A stretch of DNA of 64,000 nucleotides from Mactromeris polynyma (lineage: Eukaryota; Mollusca; Bivalvia; Venerida; Mactridae): positions 1,619,501-1,683,500 of the forward strand of contig JASFXZ010000020.1 of assembly GCA_032209605.1 (NCBI GenBank), in the 5' to 3' direction. This document shows, piece by piece, positions 1-14,232 of the stretch (position 1 is the first letter of the stretch; each line of letters begins with the position of its first letter). Both the position numbers and the translations under genes were made by a program. The notes below the pieces were generated by a model. That model had not been told where the DNA came from and did not search any database. It saw only the letters and a program-made list of their open reading frames with translations.

Positions 1-579
1 ATGTAAAACTTAAGATTGTTTCGTCATTTAAGGTAAATTTTAAGGATAAGAAGCTTCTGTAATACGGGCCCTGGTCTTGATATCGTTTCCCCCCAGGTTC
101 ATAAATACTGTATCGGCATGACGTGCGTCAAACACTCGGCGATGGAGGTTATTGTCCATGCAGTCAATTCTCAGACCGCCCTTGTAGAACCATTTTACTC
201 TCATCGAAAAAATAACAAAGTGTGTTGTTTGTAATGCAACTCAGAAAGACTGCATTGCTTTCATAACATTAAATCTATAACGAAGAGTACGTTTAATCGA
301 TAAAAGGCTAGTAGTGATGTACCAATACAATTTGATGTCGAAGATTTACATGTGTGTGTCAAGTGTTTGACATTTTTGGATGGTGCGGATGTGTACAGGA
401 AGAACATCATTTCCTATGTAAGTGAGCGAGAATATGATAGTGTCTGATTTACACGGCTAGCGAAAACTCTGATATCTGACTTAAAAGAAGAGCTAGTGTT
501 GCTGAACAGCTGGTATTGTATGTTGATAAACTAGCAGGACTCCGAATAGAATGTAAATGACAACCTGTCGTAGAATATT
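1..579. other. Non-coding flank, nothing recognised
   Basis: No open frame, repeat or RNA gene was recognised before the first SINE-like copy. Confidence 0.5.
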
Positions 580-703
580 GTAGTGGTGTTGGGTTAGACG
601 GCTGCCCGGTTAGCTCAGTTGGTAGAGCACCATACTAGTCTTTAGGGGGTCGTGGGTTCAAGCCCCACATTGAGCACACTTTTCCCCCTTGATCTACAAC
701 AAT
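580..703 (+). mobile_element. tRNA-derived SINE-like element, copy 1
   Basis: The tRNA-like head at about 603-677 has an A box (GTTAGCTCAGTTGGTAGAGC) and a B box/T arm (GTGGG TTCAAGC CCCAC, fully paired). The acceptor stem has one mismatch and the anticodon stem pairs poorly, so it is not a good functional tRNA. It is followed by a tail (ccccttgatctacaacaat) that recurs in copy 2. Confidence 0.7.
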
Positions 704-766
704 GGTGGCAGTGGTGTTTGATGGGCCACATGTTTTGAGCCTCAAATGTCGAAAGGGGGAGGAGGG

Positions 767-889
767 TAGTGGTGTCGGGTAAGACGGTCGCCCGGTTAGC
801 TCAGTCAGTAGATAACCTTACTAGTGTTAAGGGGTTGTGGGTTTGAGCCTCACATCAGGTGCTATTTTTCCCCTTGATCTACAACAATA
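767..889 (+). mobile_element. tRNA-derived SINE-like element, copy 2
   Basis: The same 5' leader, tRNA-like head and 3' tail as the copy at 580-703, offset by about 187 bp. Mutations in the D arm (gtagataac) and T arm show it is more decayed. The two copies are direct repeats with about 63 bp between them. Confidence 0.68.
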
Positions 890-1083
890 TTTTCCGTGCC
901 TTCCAGTTGAAAACTTGTTGTCATTTATTGACTTTTCCAAAATGTATTCAAGTGTGAACATAATAGAATTTAGCCTTATTTTAAATGTAAGTCAATACAG
1001 AACCTAGCTTTATAAAGTTGCTCTCAATGTACACCTACTGAATAACTGAGAGACTGTAAGAATGTGTATAATTATAACCAATA

Positions 1084-2208
1084 GTGTTTGATATTAACCC
1101 ATTTCCTATAGATGTGATATTGATTACCGTGTTTGACATTAACCCATTTCCTATAGATGTGATATTGATTACCGTGTTTGACATTAACCCATTTCCTATA
1201 GATGTGATATTGATTACCGTGTTTGACATTAACCCATTTCCTATAGATGTGATATTGATTACCGTGTTTGACATTAAACCATTTCCTATAGATGTGATAT
1301 TGATTACCGTGTTTGACATTAAACCATTTCCTATAGATGTGGTATTGATTACCGTGTTTGACATTAAACCATTTCCTATAGATGTGATATTGATTACCGT
1401 GTTTGACATTAACCCATTTCCTATAGATGTGATATTGATTACCGTGTTTGACATTAACCCATTTCCTATAGATGTGATATTGATTACCGTGTTTGATATT
1501 AACCCATTTCCTATAGATGTGATATTGATTACCGTGTTTCATATTAAACCATTTCCTATAGATGTGATATTGATTACCGTGTTTGACATTAAACCATTTC
1601 CTATAGATGTGATATTGATTACCGTGTTTGAAATTAAACCATTTCCTATAGATGTGATATTGATTACCGTGTTTGACATTAAACCATTTCCTATAGATGT
1701 GATATTGATTACCGTGTTTGACATTAACCCATTTCCTATAGATGTGATATTGATTACCGTGTTTGACATTAACCCATTTCCTATAGATGTGATATTGATT
1801 ACCGTGTTTGACATTAACCCATTTCCTATAGATGTGATATTGATTACCGTGTTTGATATTAACCCATTTCCTATAGATGTGATATTGATTACCGTGTTTG
1901 ACATTAAACCATTTCCTATAGATGTGATGTTGATTACCGTGTTTGACATTAACCCATTTCCTATAGATGTGATATTGATTACCGTGTTTGACATTAAACC
2001 ATTTCCTATAGATGTGATATTGATTACTGTGTATGACATTAAACCATTTCCTATAGATGTGATATTGATTACCGTGTTTGACATTAACCCATTTCCTATA
2101 GATGTGATATTGATTACCGTGTTTGACATTAACCCATTTCCTATAGATGTGATATTGATTACCGTGTTTGACATTAACCCATTTCCTATAGATGTGATAT
2201 TGATTACC
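1084..2208. repeat. 45-bp minisatellite, 25 copies
   Basis: Tandem unit gtttgacattaacccatttc... of 45 bp. Copies differ mainly at aac/aaa in the middle and a few single bases. Because 45 is a multiple of three and the unit has no stop in several frames, long open frames run across it on both strands; these are low-complexity by-products. Confidence 0.97.
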
Positions 2209-2972
2209 ATACCTGTGATAGATTTAAGTTTCAATGTGATAACATATTTTTAATCAGTATCTGTTATTTTCAATCCAATTTTTAAAGTTCCTCGGATATT
2301 TCATTTTCTCTCCCATGTACTACATAAGACATAAGCTTTTTGTTGAATGGGTTATCTATAGGCTCACTATACTCTGAATAAACAACCACTACTACTACTA
2401 TCCATAAAAAGATGTGCTAATTGTTAATATTTATTTCTTAAAGAGGTATGCTTTTAATTGAATATGACATAAGTAAATCTTGTGTCACCCATATCTCTAA
2501 TAGGGTAAGAGCCAGAGTCATGTATACTCAGTACATTTAAAAGTTTGTACCTGTGATATGTCCTTTAAAGGTCATTTTAGCGTGTTTTAAATCTCATTTT
2601 TATTTTGATATGAAAATACTTGTTAAATGGGGAAAATTAAGTGTTCATCATTGTTGTCATGTTAAGTAATTATCTTGCATCCCTAGGTAAGTTCATGACA
2701 TTTGAGAAATCTTACATTTTGTATTTTTTAATGAGCTGAGTGTAATAGTATTCCTACTATGTTTTTCCTACATTCTGTAATAAAGATATGATTTAAGTTT
2801 ATTTTGTACCGTATTGAGCTTTGGATTTGGTCTCGAAACATTTCTATGTACGGGGTCCTTGAACATCCTTGTTGACTCTTTAGAAGCCTCATTGACGACT
2901 TGAGCAACATGAAACCACATCAGATATACACATCTTGTTTATAGCCAGTCTCATTGGATAAAAATGGATGGT
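2209..2972. other. Non-coding spacer between the 45-bp and 21-bp arrays
   Basis: AT-rich sequence without a supportable gene. A small ctactactacta microsatellite lies near 2389. Confidence 0.5.
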
Positions 2973-3764
2973 GAACTCAGTATAAAGGTAGCTGTACTCA
3001 GTATAAACGGATGCTGTACTCAATATAAAGGTAGCTGTACTCAGTATAAAGGTAGCTGTACTCAATATAAAGGTAGCTGTACTCAGTATAGAGGTAGCTG
3101 TACTCAGTATAAAGGTAGCTGTACTCAGTATAGAGGTAGCTGTACTCAATATAAAGGTATCTGTACTCAGTATAGAGGTAGCTGTACTCAGTATAAAGGT
3201 AGCTGTACTCAGTATAGAGGTAGCTGTACTCAGTATAAAGGTAGCTGTACTCAGTATAGAGGTAGCTGTACTCAGTATAAAGGTAGCTGTACTCAGTATA
3301 GAGGTCGCTGTATTCAGTATAAAGGTAGCTGTACTCATTATAAAGGTCACTGTACTCAGTATAGAGGATGGTGAACTCAGTATAAAGGTAGCTGTACTCG
3401 GTATGAGGGTAGCTGTATTCAGTATAAAGGTAGCTGTACTCAATATAAAGGTCACTGTACTCAGTATAGAGGATGGTGAACTCAGTATAAAGGTAGCAGT
3501 ACTCAGTATGAAGGTAGCTGTACTCAATATAAAGGTAGCTGTACTCGGTATGAAGGTAGCTGTATTCAGTATAAAGGTAGCTGTACTCAGTATAAAGGTC
3601 ACTGTACTCAGTATAGAGGATGGTAAACTCAGTATAAAGGTAGCAGTACTCAATATAAAGGTAGCTGTAATCAGTATAAAGGTAGCTGTACTCAGTATAA
3701 ACGGATGCTGTACTCAGTATAAAGTTGCTTTACTCAGTATAATGGTCGCTGTACTCAGTATAAA
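2973..3764. repeat. 21-bp minisatellite, about 38 copies
   Basis: Unit agctgtactcagtataaagg plus one base (21 bp), with variants (tagagg, actcaa, gtcactg). A ggatggtgaactcag variant recurs at about 2966, 3366, 3471 and 3618, showing larger blocks superimposed on the basic unit. Open frames through it are repeat-driven. Confidence 0.95.
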
Positions 3765-4559
3765 TGTTGTTCTTGGTTAAACATTTTGATATTATAGTGA
3801 TCTGATATAATTTAACAGCCTTGACAAATTTTCTCATCTAAATACTGCTCCTGGGTAATAATCCACAAAGCAATTGACTCCCTTATAGATTTTTAAAACA
3901 AATTGGACTACAAGGTGTCGAATAGTTGATGAATAATAAATGAGATCAAATGTATTGGTAAATCAATATATTGCAAAGTTTATATATTTAAAGTTGTCTT
4001 ATAATTAGTGAAGTAGATAAGGTTGGCAGTCTGGAGTATTTATCAATACGGATTCAACAATAGAACTTCACATTTTCTTTTCACAAACTTAAAACATGCG
4101 TTGTATAGATCTTCCACCTTGAAGAATTGCATTGTGTATGGATTTAAACCCCCAGTATTTTTACTGACAGTTCCAAGGCTGTAATTCGCTGTGTGGTTAT
4201 TATATCTTTTTGAGTTTTGAATGTATGTTATGTTTCCCTCCCCCTGTGCAGTTCTTTTACTTTATATAGTATTCATGTTGTTTTCTGCCCAGTTTCAGCC
4301 CATTGTTGCCTGCTCGTCACCTCAATTCCAAAATGTTCTAAGTCTACAAATGGCACCACCACAACTGGTCTAAAGTTCATTTATCGAAGGTTGTAACACC
4401 TATAAACTTATAGTTAAAACATCAACAAATAATTAAATATACATAAACAAAGAATAAAATCACAATGTATTCATCGATCTGTATTTAAGGAAAGAATTAA
4501 CAAATTTAAAAGTTTTGTTGGTCAGTAACACAGCGTTTACATACAATGTTTCTTTTCTG
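3765..4559. other. Non-coding spacer with a dispersed-repeat fragment
   Basis: No gene seen. About 4225-4320 (tgtttccctccccctgtgca and ctgcccagtttcagcccatt) is related to the dispersed repeat found more completely at 56685-56945 and, inverted, at 60070-60360. Confidence 0.5.
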
Positions 4560-7500
4560 AATGAAACCAGACCGTCTCACAGTTAGAACCAGTCTATAGC
4601 GACATCTGAATGTAACCAGAACGTCTCACTGTCAGAACCCGTCTATAACGACATCTGAATGTAACCAGACCGCCTCACTGTTAGAACCAGTCTATAACGA
4701 CATCTGAATATAACCAGAACGTCTCACTTATAGAACCAGTCTATAACGACATCTGAATGTAACCAGAACGTCTCACTTATAGAACCAGTCTATAACGACA
4801 TCTGAATGTAACCAGAACGTCTCACTGTTAGAACCAGTCTATAACGACATCTGAATGTAACCAGGACGTCTCACTGTTAGAACCAGTCTATAACGACATC
4901 TGAATGTAACCAGAACGTCTCACTGTTAGAACCAGTCTATAACGACATCTGAATGTAACCAGAACGTCTCACTGTTAGAACCAGTCTATAACGACGTCTG
5001 AATGTAACCAGACCGTCTCACTGTCAGAACCAGTCTATAACGACATCTGAATGTAACCAGAACGTCTCAATTTCAGAATCAGTCTATAACGACATCTGAA
5101 TGTAACCAGAACGTCTCACTGTTAAAACCAGTCTATAACGACGTCTGAATGTAACCAGACCGTCTCACTGTCAGAACCAGTCTATAACGACATCTGAATG
5201 TAACCAGGACGTCTCACTGTTAGAACCAGTCTATAACGACATCTGAATGTAACCAGAACGTCTCACTGTTAGAACCAGTCTATAACGACATCTGAATGTA
5301 ACCAGAACGTCTCACTGTTAGAACCAGTCTATAACGACGTCTGAATGTAACCAGACCGTCTCACTGTCAGAACCAGTCTATAACGACATCTGAATGTAAC
5401 CAGAACGTCTCACTGTTAGAACCAGTCTATAACGACATCTGAATGTAACCAGAACGTCTCACTGTTAAAACCAGTCTATAACGACGTCTGAATGTAACCA
5501 GACCGTCTCACTGTCAGAACCAGTCTATGACGACATATGAATGTAACCAGAACGTCTCAGTGTTAGAACCAGTCTATAACGACATCTGAATGTAACCAGA
5601 CCGTCTCACTGTCAGAACCAGTCTATAACGACCACTGAATGTAACCAGAATGTCTCACTGTCAGAACCAGTCTATAACGACATCTGAATGTAACCAGAAC
5701 GTCTCACTGTCAGAACCAGTCTATAACGACATCTGAATGTAACCAGAACGTCTCACTGTCAGAACCAGTCTATAACGACATCTGAATGTAACCAGAATGT
5801 CTCACTGTCAGAACCAGTCTATAACGACATCTGAATGTAATCAGAACGTCTCACTTATAGAACCAGTCTATAACGACATCTGAATGTAACCAGAACGACT
5901 CACTATAAGAATCAGTCTATAACGACATCTGAATGTAACCAGCCTTCTCACTGTCAGAACCAGTCTATAACGACATCTGAATGTAACCAGACCGTCTTAC
6001 TGTTAGAACAAGTCTATAACGACATCTGAATGTAACCAGACCGTCTCACTGTCAGAACCAGTCTATAACGACATATGAATGTAACCAGACCGTATCACTG
6101 TAAGAACCAGTCTATGACGACATATGAATGTAACCAGAACGTCTCACTGTTAGAACCAGTCTATAACGACATCTGAATGTAACCAGACCGTCTTACTGTT
6201 AGAACCAGTCTATAACGACATCTGAATGTAACCAGACCGTCTCACTGTCAGAACCAGTCTATAACGACATCTGGATGTAACCAGAACGTCTCACTGTCAG
6301 AACCAGTCTATAACGATGTCTGATTGTAACCAGAAAGTCTCAGTGTCAGAACCAGTCTATAACGACATCTGAATGTAACCAGAACATCTCACTGTCAGAA
6401 CCAGTCTATAAAGACATCTGAATGTAACCAGAACGTCTCACTGTCAGAACCAGTCTATAACGACATATGAATGTAACCAGACCGTCTCACTGTCAGAACC
6501 AGTCTATAACGACATCTAAATGTAACCAGAACGTCTCACTGTCAGAACCAGTCTATAACGACATCTGAATGTAACCAGAACGTCTCACTGTCAGAACCAG
6601 TCTATAACGACATCTGAATGTAACCAGAACGTCTCACTGTCAGAACCAGTCTATAACGACATCTGAATGTAACCAGAATGTCTCACTGTCAGAACCAGTC
6701 TATAACGACATCTGAATGTAATCAGAACGTCTCACTTATAGAACCAGTCTATAACGACATCTGAATGTAACCAGAACGACTCACTATAAGAACCAGTCTA
6801 TAACGACATCTGAATGTAACCAGAACGTCTCACTGTCAGAATCAGTCTATAACGACATCTGAATGTAACCAGCCTTCTCACTGTCAGAACCAGTCTATAA
6901 CGACATCTGAATGTAACCAGACCGTCTTACTGTTAGAACAAGTCTATAACGACATCTGAATGTAACCAGACCGTCTCACTGTCAGAACCAGTCTATAACG
7001 ACATATGAATGTAACCAGACCGTATCACTGTAAGAACCAGTCTATGACGACATATGAATGTAACCAGAACGTCTCACTGTTAGAACCAGTCTATAACGAC
7101 ATCTGAATGTAACCAGACCGTCTTACTGTTAGAACCAGTCTATAACGACATCTGAATGTAACCAGACCGTCTCACTGTCAGAACCAGTCTATAACGACAT
7201 CTGGATGTAACCAGAACGTCTCACTGTCAGAACCAGTCTATAACGATGTCTGATTGTAACCAGAAAGTCTCAGTGTCAGAACCAGTCTATAACGACATCT
7301 GAATGTAACCAGAACATCTCACTGTCAGAACCAGTCTATAAAGACATCTGAATGTAACCAGAACGTCTCACTGTCAGAACCAGTCTATAACGACATATGA
7401 ATGTAACCAGACCGTCTCACTGTCAGAACCAGTCTATAACGACATCTAAATGTAACCAGAACGTCTCACTGTCAGAACCAGTCTATAACGACATCTGAAT

Positions 7501-9106
7501 GTAACCAGAACGTCTCACTGTCAGAACCAGTCTATAACGACATCTGAATGTAACCAGAATGTCTCACTGTCAGAACCAGTCTATAACGACCACTGAATGT
7601 AACCAGAATGTCTCACTGTCAGAACCAGTCTATAACGACATCTGAATGTAACCAGAATGTCTCACTGTCAGAACCAGTCTATAACGACATCTGAATGTAA
7701 CCAGAATGTCTCACTGTCAGAACCAGTCTATAACGACATCTGAATGTAACCAGAATGTCTCACTTATAGAACCAGTCTATGACGACATCTGAATGTAACC
7801 AGAATGTCTCACTGTCAGAATCAGTCTATAACGACATCTGAATGTAACCAGAATGTCTCACTGTCAGAACCAGTCTATAACGACATCAGAATGTAACCAG
7901 AACATCTCACTGTCAGAACCAGTCTATAACGACATCTGAATGTAACCAGACCGTCTCACTGTTAGAACCAGTCTATGACGACATATGAATGTAACCAGAA
8001 CGTCTCACTGTTAGAACCAGTCTATAACGACATCTGGATGTAACCGGAATGTCTCACTTTTAGAACCAGTCTATAAGGACGTCTGAATGTAACCAGACCG
8101 TCTCACTGTCAGAACCAATCTATAGCGACATCTGAATGTAACCAGACCGTCTCACTGTCAGAACCAATCTATAACGACATCTGAATGTAACCAGAATGTC
8201 TCACTGTCAGAACCAGTCTATAACGACATCTGAATGTAACCAGACCGTCTCACTGTTAGAACCAGTCTATAAGGACGTCTGAATGTAACCAGAACGTCTC
8301 ACTGTTAGAACCAGTCAATGACGACATATGAATGTAACCAGAACGTCTCAGTGTTAGAACCAGTCTATAACGACATCTGAATGTAACCAGACCGTCTCAC
8401 TGTCAGAACCAATCTATAGCGACATCTGAATGTAACCAGACCGTCTCACTGTTAGAACCAGTCTATAAGGACGTCTGAATGTAACCAGACCGTCTCACTG
8501 TTAGAACCAGTCTATGACGACATATGAATGTAACAAGAACGTCTCAGTGTTAGAACCAGTCTATAACGACATCTGAATGTAACCAGACCGTCTCACTGTT
8601 AGAACCAGTCTATAAGGACGTCTGAATGTAACCAGACCGTCTCACTGTCAGAACCAATCTATAGCGACATCTGAATGTAACCAGACCGTCTCACTGTTAG
8701 AACCAGTCTATAAGGACGTCTGAATGTAACCAGACCGTCTCACTGTTAGAACCAGTCTATAAGGACGTCTGAATGTAACCAGACCGTCTCACTGTTAGAA
8801 CCAGTCTATGACGACATATGAATGTAACCAGACCGTCTCACTGTTAGAACCAGTCTATGACGACATATGAATGTAACCAGAACGTCTCAGTGTTAGAACC
8901 AGTCTATAACGACATCTGGATGTAACCGGAATGTCTCACTGTTAGAACCAGTCTATAAGGACGTCTGAATGAAATCAGAACGTCTCACTGTCAGAACCAG
9001 TCTATAACGACATCTGGATGTAACCGGAATGTCTCACTGTTAGAACCAGTCTATAAGGACGTCTGAATGAAACCAGAACGTCTCACTGTCAGAACCAGTC
9101 TATAAC
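4560..9106. repeat. 49-bp satellite-like array, about 93 copies, with higher-order duplication
   Basis: Unit ctgaatgtaaccagaacgtc...agtctataacgacat of 49 bp. Marker variants recur at a 930-bp offset: agccttctca at 5941 and 6871, and gattgtaaccagaaagtctc near 6322 and 7252. This means a block of 18 normal units plus one 48-bp unit was duplicated. The ends decay into aaggacgtctg variants after about 8000. Confidence 0.97.
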
Positions 9107-9272
9107 AGCGTCAACTTTGCAAGCGATGTTCCATACCCAGAGTCGGCTAATGTTTAACAAATTCATTCTCCGATCATAACAATTAAATATGATTTTTCAC
9201 ACAGTAAATAAAGATTATCAAGCTATGAAACATTTCACTCAGTCATAAAGTTCACAAACAGAGTACACATAG

Positions 9273-9453
9273 TACAGTGAGACCTCAATAATAAGACCAC
9301 CATCGGGACCCTTAATACGAGTCTTATTATTGACGTGGTATTAAAATTAAATTTGAATAAAGAGCAAAACGGTGAAAACGGACTTGAAAATTGTGTTCTT
9401 AATTTTGCGATGGTGTTATTATTGAGGTGGTCTTAACATGAGGTTTTACAGTA
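9273..9453. mobile_element. MITE-like element with TA-flanked terminal inverted repeats
   Basis: The left end tacagtgagacctcaataat and right end ggtcttaacatgaggttttacagta are imperfect inverted repeats of about 28 bp, starting and ending in TA. Length about 181 bp and no coding capacity. TA termini suggest Tc1/mariner mobilisation (inference). Confidence 0.7.
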
Positions 9454-12400
9454 ATAAAAGTAAATGATAAAGCATTCATGACAGAGATATACATTTAGTA
9501 TTCTCAAGTTTCAAGTTCATTTTATTTCCTGTGTCCTGTCACATGACAAGTACTTAACATATACATGTACATTTATATACAGACGAGAGAAGTAGCAACA
9601 ATACAGGAACATCAACAAAAATAAAAAATACATGCGTGGATCCAGAGGGGGGACCGGGGCTCGGGACCGCCCTGAGCTTTTGGCAAAAATATATATTTCT
9701 CTTTGAAATCCTGTATCCTGATAGTCCAGTCATTCTACGTAAAAAGGGGCAAAACGTTCAAATAATTACAACTGAAATCATGTTCACTGCTATGAAAGTT
9801 AAATTTATATAGAACAAAATATCGAAAGTCTAACAAAATCTAAGTTGCAGAAATACTTGAAATTCGTCTGTTTTAACATCAGCTCATTTTTACAAAAATG
9901 TCTCTTTAGTTCCAATATGAAAATTATAGAAATTACCTCACCCACTTATACAAATTATAAAGCTAAATTAAGAATATATTCGTTTAGGTAACTTCGAAAC
10001 ATTATTCAAAAGTTAGAAGTATATTAGATGTATGTGTATTCAACTATACATCGTTATACATCTTAGTGGATTGACAAAATCATAAGTAGTCTAACAACAT
10101 GTAGTACATATATATAAATCTACTAAACCCTAATATAAGACCCACCGATTAAATGCTTAAATAATAGTGCAGTATAACCAGCCACAACACTCACAGCAAT
10201 GACACAATCAACATGTAACATTATTACTGCTTTTAATAAAGTTGTTCCCAGAAGATTCTAATTCACAGTAATAGCTCCCCACCCACTCTCTTATTAATGC
10301 ATGTATTATTTCCAAAATGTTAGCATGCACAATTGCATTAAAATACATTAAGACAAAAGTAAATATTTTAGAACAAACAAAACACACCTAAGTAGTAATA
10401 TTAATCAGAAAAAAATGAAATAGCAAAAATTGTTAGAAAAAATCAAAGTATTGGAAGAACCGTTGTTTAAGCATTTTATTAATATTCATTGCTATATTCA
10501 CGCTATTTCTCTTATAGCTTATTCTATGTACACGTAATTATTTTCTGTACATGTAATATCGTCATCTGATGTGGTTTGTCCTATTGAACAACTTATTCAT
10601 TGACATTCACCACACTCTGATGAACAATTCAACCCATGTTTCCTGTAAGAACAACACTTGGTGTCACCCTTAGCTTTACAGTTACATCTGATTAGATAAA
10701 CGTAATCAATACATGCAGGTCACATATGGGTCTTAATTGGCGACAACATATTTCCATCCTCGGTCCAAAACCATGTATTCATACCATAAGTATCTCTTAA
10801 CCAATGTTGCGCTTGAAGATAAACACACTGTTGCACTTGTAGGGGGTAAAGCATGGACTTTCATGAACACAATTGTGGTTGTGACAAACAAATGTTAAGT
10901 AGATCATTTAATACTTAATGAACAATAGAAGGGAAATTTTAAACAATAGGGCAAACTTCATTGTCAATCCGATGTCATGACTGGTATGAATTCGACCGGA
11001 AATTTATTTGATTTGAATCATTAATTGATGTATACATGTTCTTATTGTTTGTCTTCCATGAACGACAAACTTGTTATTACTGTTCTTCTAAAAATAGTAC
11101 ATTGTCGTTGTAATTTCGTGATGTAAATAAGAATAAACGAATTATTTAATTAAATTTGTTTATGGTTTCTTTTCATTTTAGTTTTTATTTATTATTAGTA
11201 TGGATTATACTATGACTATTGATCGAAGTGCATTCAATATGACAACACAAACAACACACCCCTGTCATGTTATACCATAGATACCTCGAATAATAGATTG
11301 CTCGAGAACTAATTGCTAGATTCCACGGCATTTCGAGGTTTCGAAGTTGTACTGTAGACAGGTATTTTTTTAGAAATATTTAAATGTGTAAACAATATCA
11401 TGGCCAAGCGTATCGAGGGAGTATTTGATGATCTTGGTAATCTGTTTGATTTCACGTCGAGAAAACCTTTCAGAAGGTAGTGATTCGTTCCAGCATCGAG
11501 CATTATGTTGTTATATGCATTCAATATATTGTGGTGTGAATTGAATGCTGAGTTACGGGATGACGTATATTAAAATACACAGGTTCCGCAGCACTCACAG
11601 CTGTATAAATGGTTTTAAATTACTGAGCATTTATAGGCATCGGAAATAATTTGGCATATATGGCCCTTAATGTGCACTTCAGTACAAGTGCATGCGTTAG
11701 TTACCCATTCTTTGCTTCGGTAACTTGTTCCATCTCTTTGAAAACTTTTTTCAAGAATTTCTCCAACATACCCTATCATAATGGTGCACATGTTGAGACA
11801 TATCTATAATTTGACATGACATCGTAATGTTGGTCACTTATACCATTGAACTTATATTGTCTTTTGTATTATGTACTAAAGCAGTGAAAGCTCACTACTC
11901 GGTCAACAATCACATAATTTCCATATGTTTACTTCATATGTTTTGCAAGCTGGTCTCTGATTGGCTATGTACACATACCGCATCGCCTGTCTAAAATAGA
12001 AATATCAGTTGTGCAAGAGTTATAAAGCAATGGGTGATTATGAAGTTTTCAAGATAAGTGCCCAATGGTAAAGGAGAGTATGTAATCCATTATACAAACG
12101 TGTCATTACTTCTTCACCAGGTTTAACTTTATATTGCTGTGCTACACACACAGTAAGGAATACACTTGCTACTTGTTATTTATGAACTTTTATTAGGCAA
12201 GACCTTTACCAAAATGTGTTGTGTCACATCCAGTAAATGAATGAATGAATGACTGAAAGAATGGTAGGATACTACACAATTCAGCTCCAAGTTCAGTTTG
12301 AGTACAAGTGATGTTCCACGCTTTTTACGCTTAATATTTATCGTATGTGTACCATATACAAATTGCATATTGTGACAGGTAATGTCAGACTAGCAGCATA

Positions 12401-13351
12401 GTACAAGCACTATGAAATACATTACAGCCACTTTCATCGAAGTACTTGCTTAACATATTGATGAAATATTGCTAGTTATCTCTGTTAGTGATGAGATATA
12501 TCTTTTGGAATTGAATGGTTTAGATATGATGAATATAACACTTGGATATATAGTTTCTTAAGTTCTTCTTTGATGAATGATATCTGTTATAGAATGACAG
12601 TGTGAATAATCATTGAACACAACAATAATGTTAAGATTCAGCATAATTATCTTGATTTGTTCCATTTCGCAGAAAAAAAACATCAGTAGTTTATAGCATG
12701 CTACGGGATTTGTACATTTTAAGGCTTAAAATACATTGATTACAAATAAATAATATAATGGTTGAGATGAACAAACATCGAACAAATGAATATTTCGCCA
12801 TTCTTCAATCTTGGGCAAATTTTGGCACATACCCGCTTTCATAGGGAAAACATTTGACAAGAAATATTTGAAGGTCACAAAATTAATTTTCATCCGATTC
12901 GTTAAAATAGCAAAGATTCGCGATTAATCTATGTATCAAATTTATGCTTTGGTAAGACAATATGTGCTTTTTATTAATAATCTTAACATTTCAAACGAAA
13001 ACATAAGGCAAGGATAAATCATTGAAAATCACTAAAATATGACATGATGACAATCTAATCTACAAAGGAATGACTAGCACATATTTTATGTACTTTTGAG
13101 TTCGTATATTATTAAAAATCTAATACTCACATTATTGCCAGCAGTATTTATAGGAATTGTATACAATGTTTACATGTGTGTGCTGACGAATTCATCTTGA
13201 TCAATGGGCGCTTGCGAATAATATTTAAAACATGGTGTACAATATGCGCCATTCCTTCAAAGGTGTTTTTACATTTTTAATTTTCATTTTTTTCTTCACT
13301 TTCTGCATCAAAGATTTTGTTAGACTTTTGCTATGTTGTTTATTATTAGTT
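9454..13351. other. AT-rich non-coding region, no gene recognised
   Basis: About 3.9 kb without an open frame that looks like a protein, a splice-consistent exon series or a tandem array. A small tgaatgaatgaatgac microsatellite lies near 12237. Unrecognised exons cannot be excluded. Confidence 0.45.
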
Positions 13352-13486
13352 ATTGGGTTTGTTACTGACCCACTACAGAAATATAGGGGGTCTGTAGGAT
13401 TAATAGAGAGCAAGGCGATAGCCGAGTCCCCCTATTCATCCAACATACCCCCTATAGTTCCGTAGTGGGTCAGTAACAAACCCAAT
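13352..13486. mobile_element. Short foldback element around gggtttgttactgaccc
   Basis: The left arm attgggtttgttactgaccc...atagggg at 13352-13390 is matched in inverted orientation by cccctatag...gggtcagtaacaaacccaat ending at 13486, with few mismatches. A related inverted motif (gtgggtcagcttctgaccca) occurs at about 13695-13733. Short open frames across this stretch are by-products. Confidence 0.65.
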
Positions 13487-14232
13487 AATTGATTTATTTC
13501 ATCGACCACCTTCCATCACTTATCTTGATTCAATAATAACCTTTTTTTATAAATCCAGATTTCTAAGTAAAAATATTCATGTACATCATACTTGTCAACA
13601 TTAAAATGATTTTTTTTTATTGTTATGGTATAGGAGATGCATTTTTGTGCATTTTTTATGATTTCTAAGCCTTTTTGTTCTTGTGTGCCAATAGTGGGTC
13701 AGCTTCTGACCCACTATAGAAAAATAGTGGGTCACCACGTGACTTCTCTTATCCAATGAAAAGGCCAGAAACTAGTGGGATGTGAAATAAACAGTATTGT
13801 TCTAACACATTTACTTGAAAACATTTCTGTTGCAATTATTTGAGGGTTAAAATTAGATTGACTGGACTAAGAGGGTTCCAAAAATTCGAAGGCCTTACAC
13901 TGTAAGACATTGACCCCTCCGCTGATGCTGGATCCGCGCTTGCAAGCCATAGTCAAACATTAGATCATTAAACATGTAAATAGTTCACATTGTTTTTCAT
14001 TTGAATATATATACACATATAATGAAGAAGAGAAAAAGATACATTAACTTTGAGAAAAAGAATAATTATTGAAATTATATAATTGGTATTGTTTAATTAA
14101 TTAAAGTGGTGCATTATTTTCAGACAGAATAATGCAATAGAAGTCACATCTTTTTACTGTTTTATATAGGCAACTTATTTTCATGGCATTATTTAGTTAT
14201 AAAGAATGTAAACCTTGGACAAACAAGTACGA
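13487..14232. other. AT-rich non-coding stretch with a second gtgggtca inverted motif
   Basis: No gene seen. An inverted pair based on agtgggtca lies near 13693-13732, related to the foldback element just upstream. Confidence 0.45.

Noticed and set aside
603..677. Functional tRNA-Thr gene
   Set aside because: The T arm is perfect, but the anticodon stem pairs poorly and a second, more decayed copy with the same flanks follows, which fits a SINE head better.
1084..2253. 389-codon open frame with perfect 15-residue repeats
   Set aside because: Unit length is divisible by three and stop-free, and open frames also run on the opposite strand. There is no signal peptide, splice context or non-repeat domain; it is a by-product of the 45-bp array.
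13232..13465. 77-codon open frame with a hydrophobic start
   Set aside because: It spans a foldback element with an overlapping open frame on the other strand; no recognisable protein.
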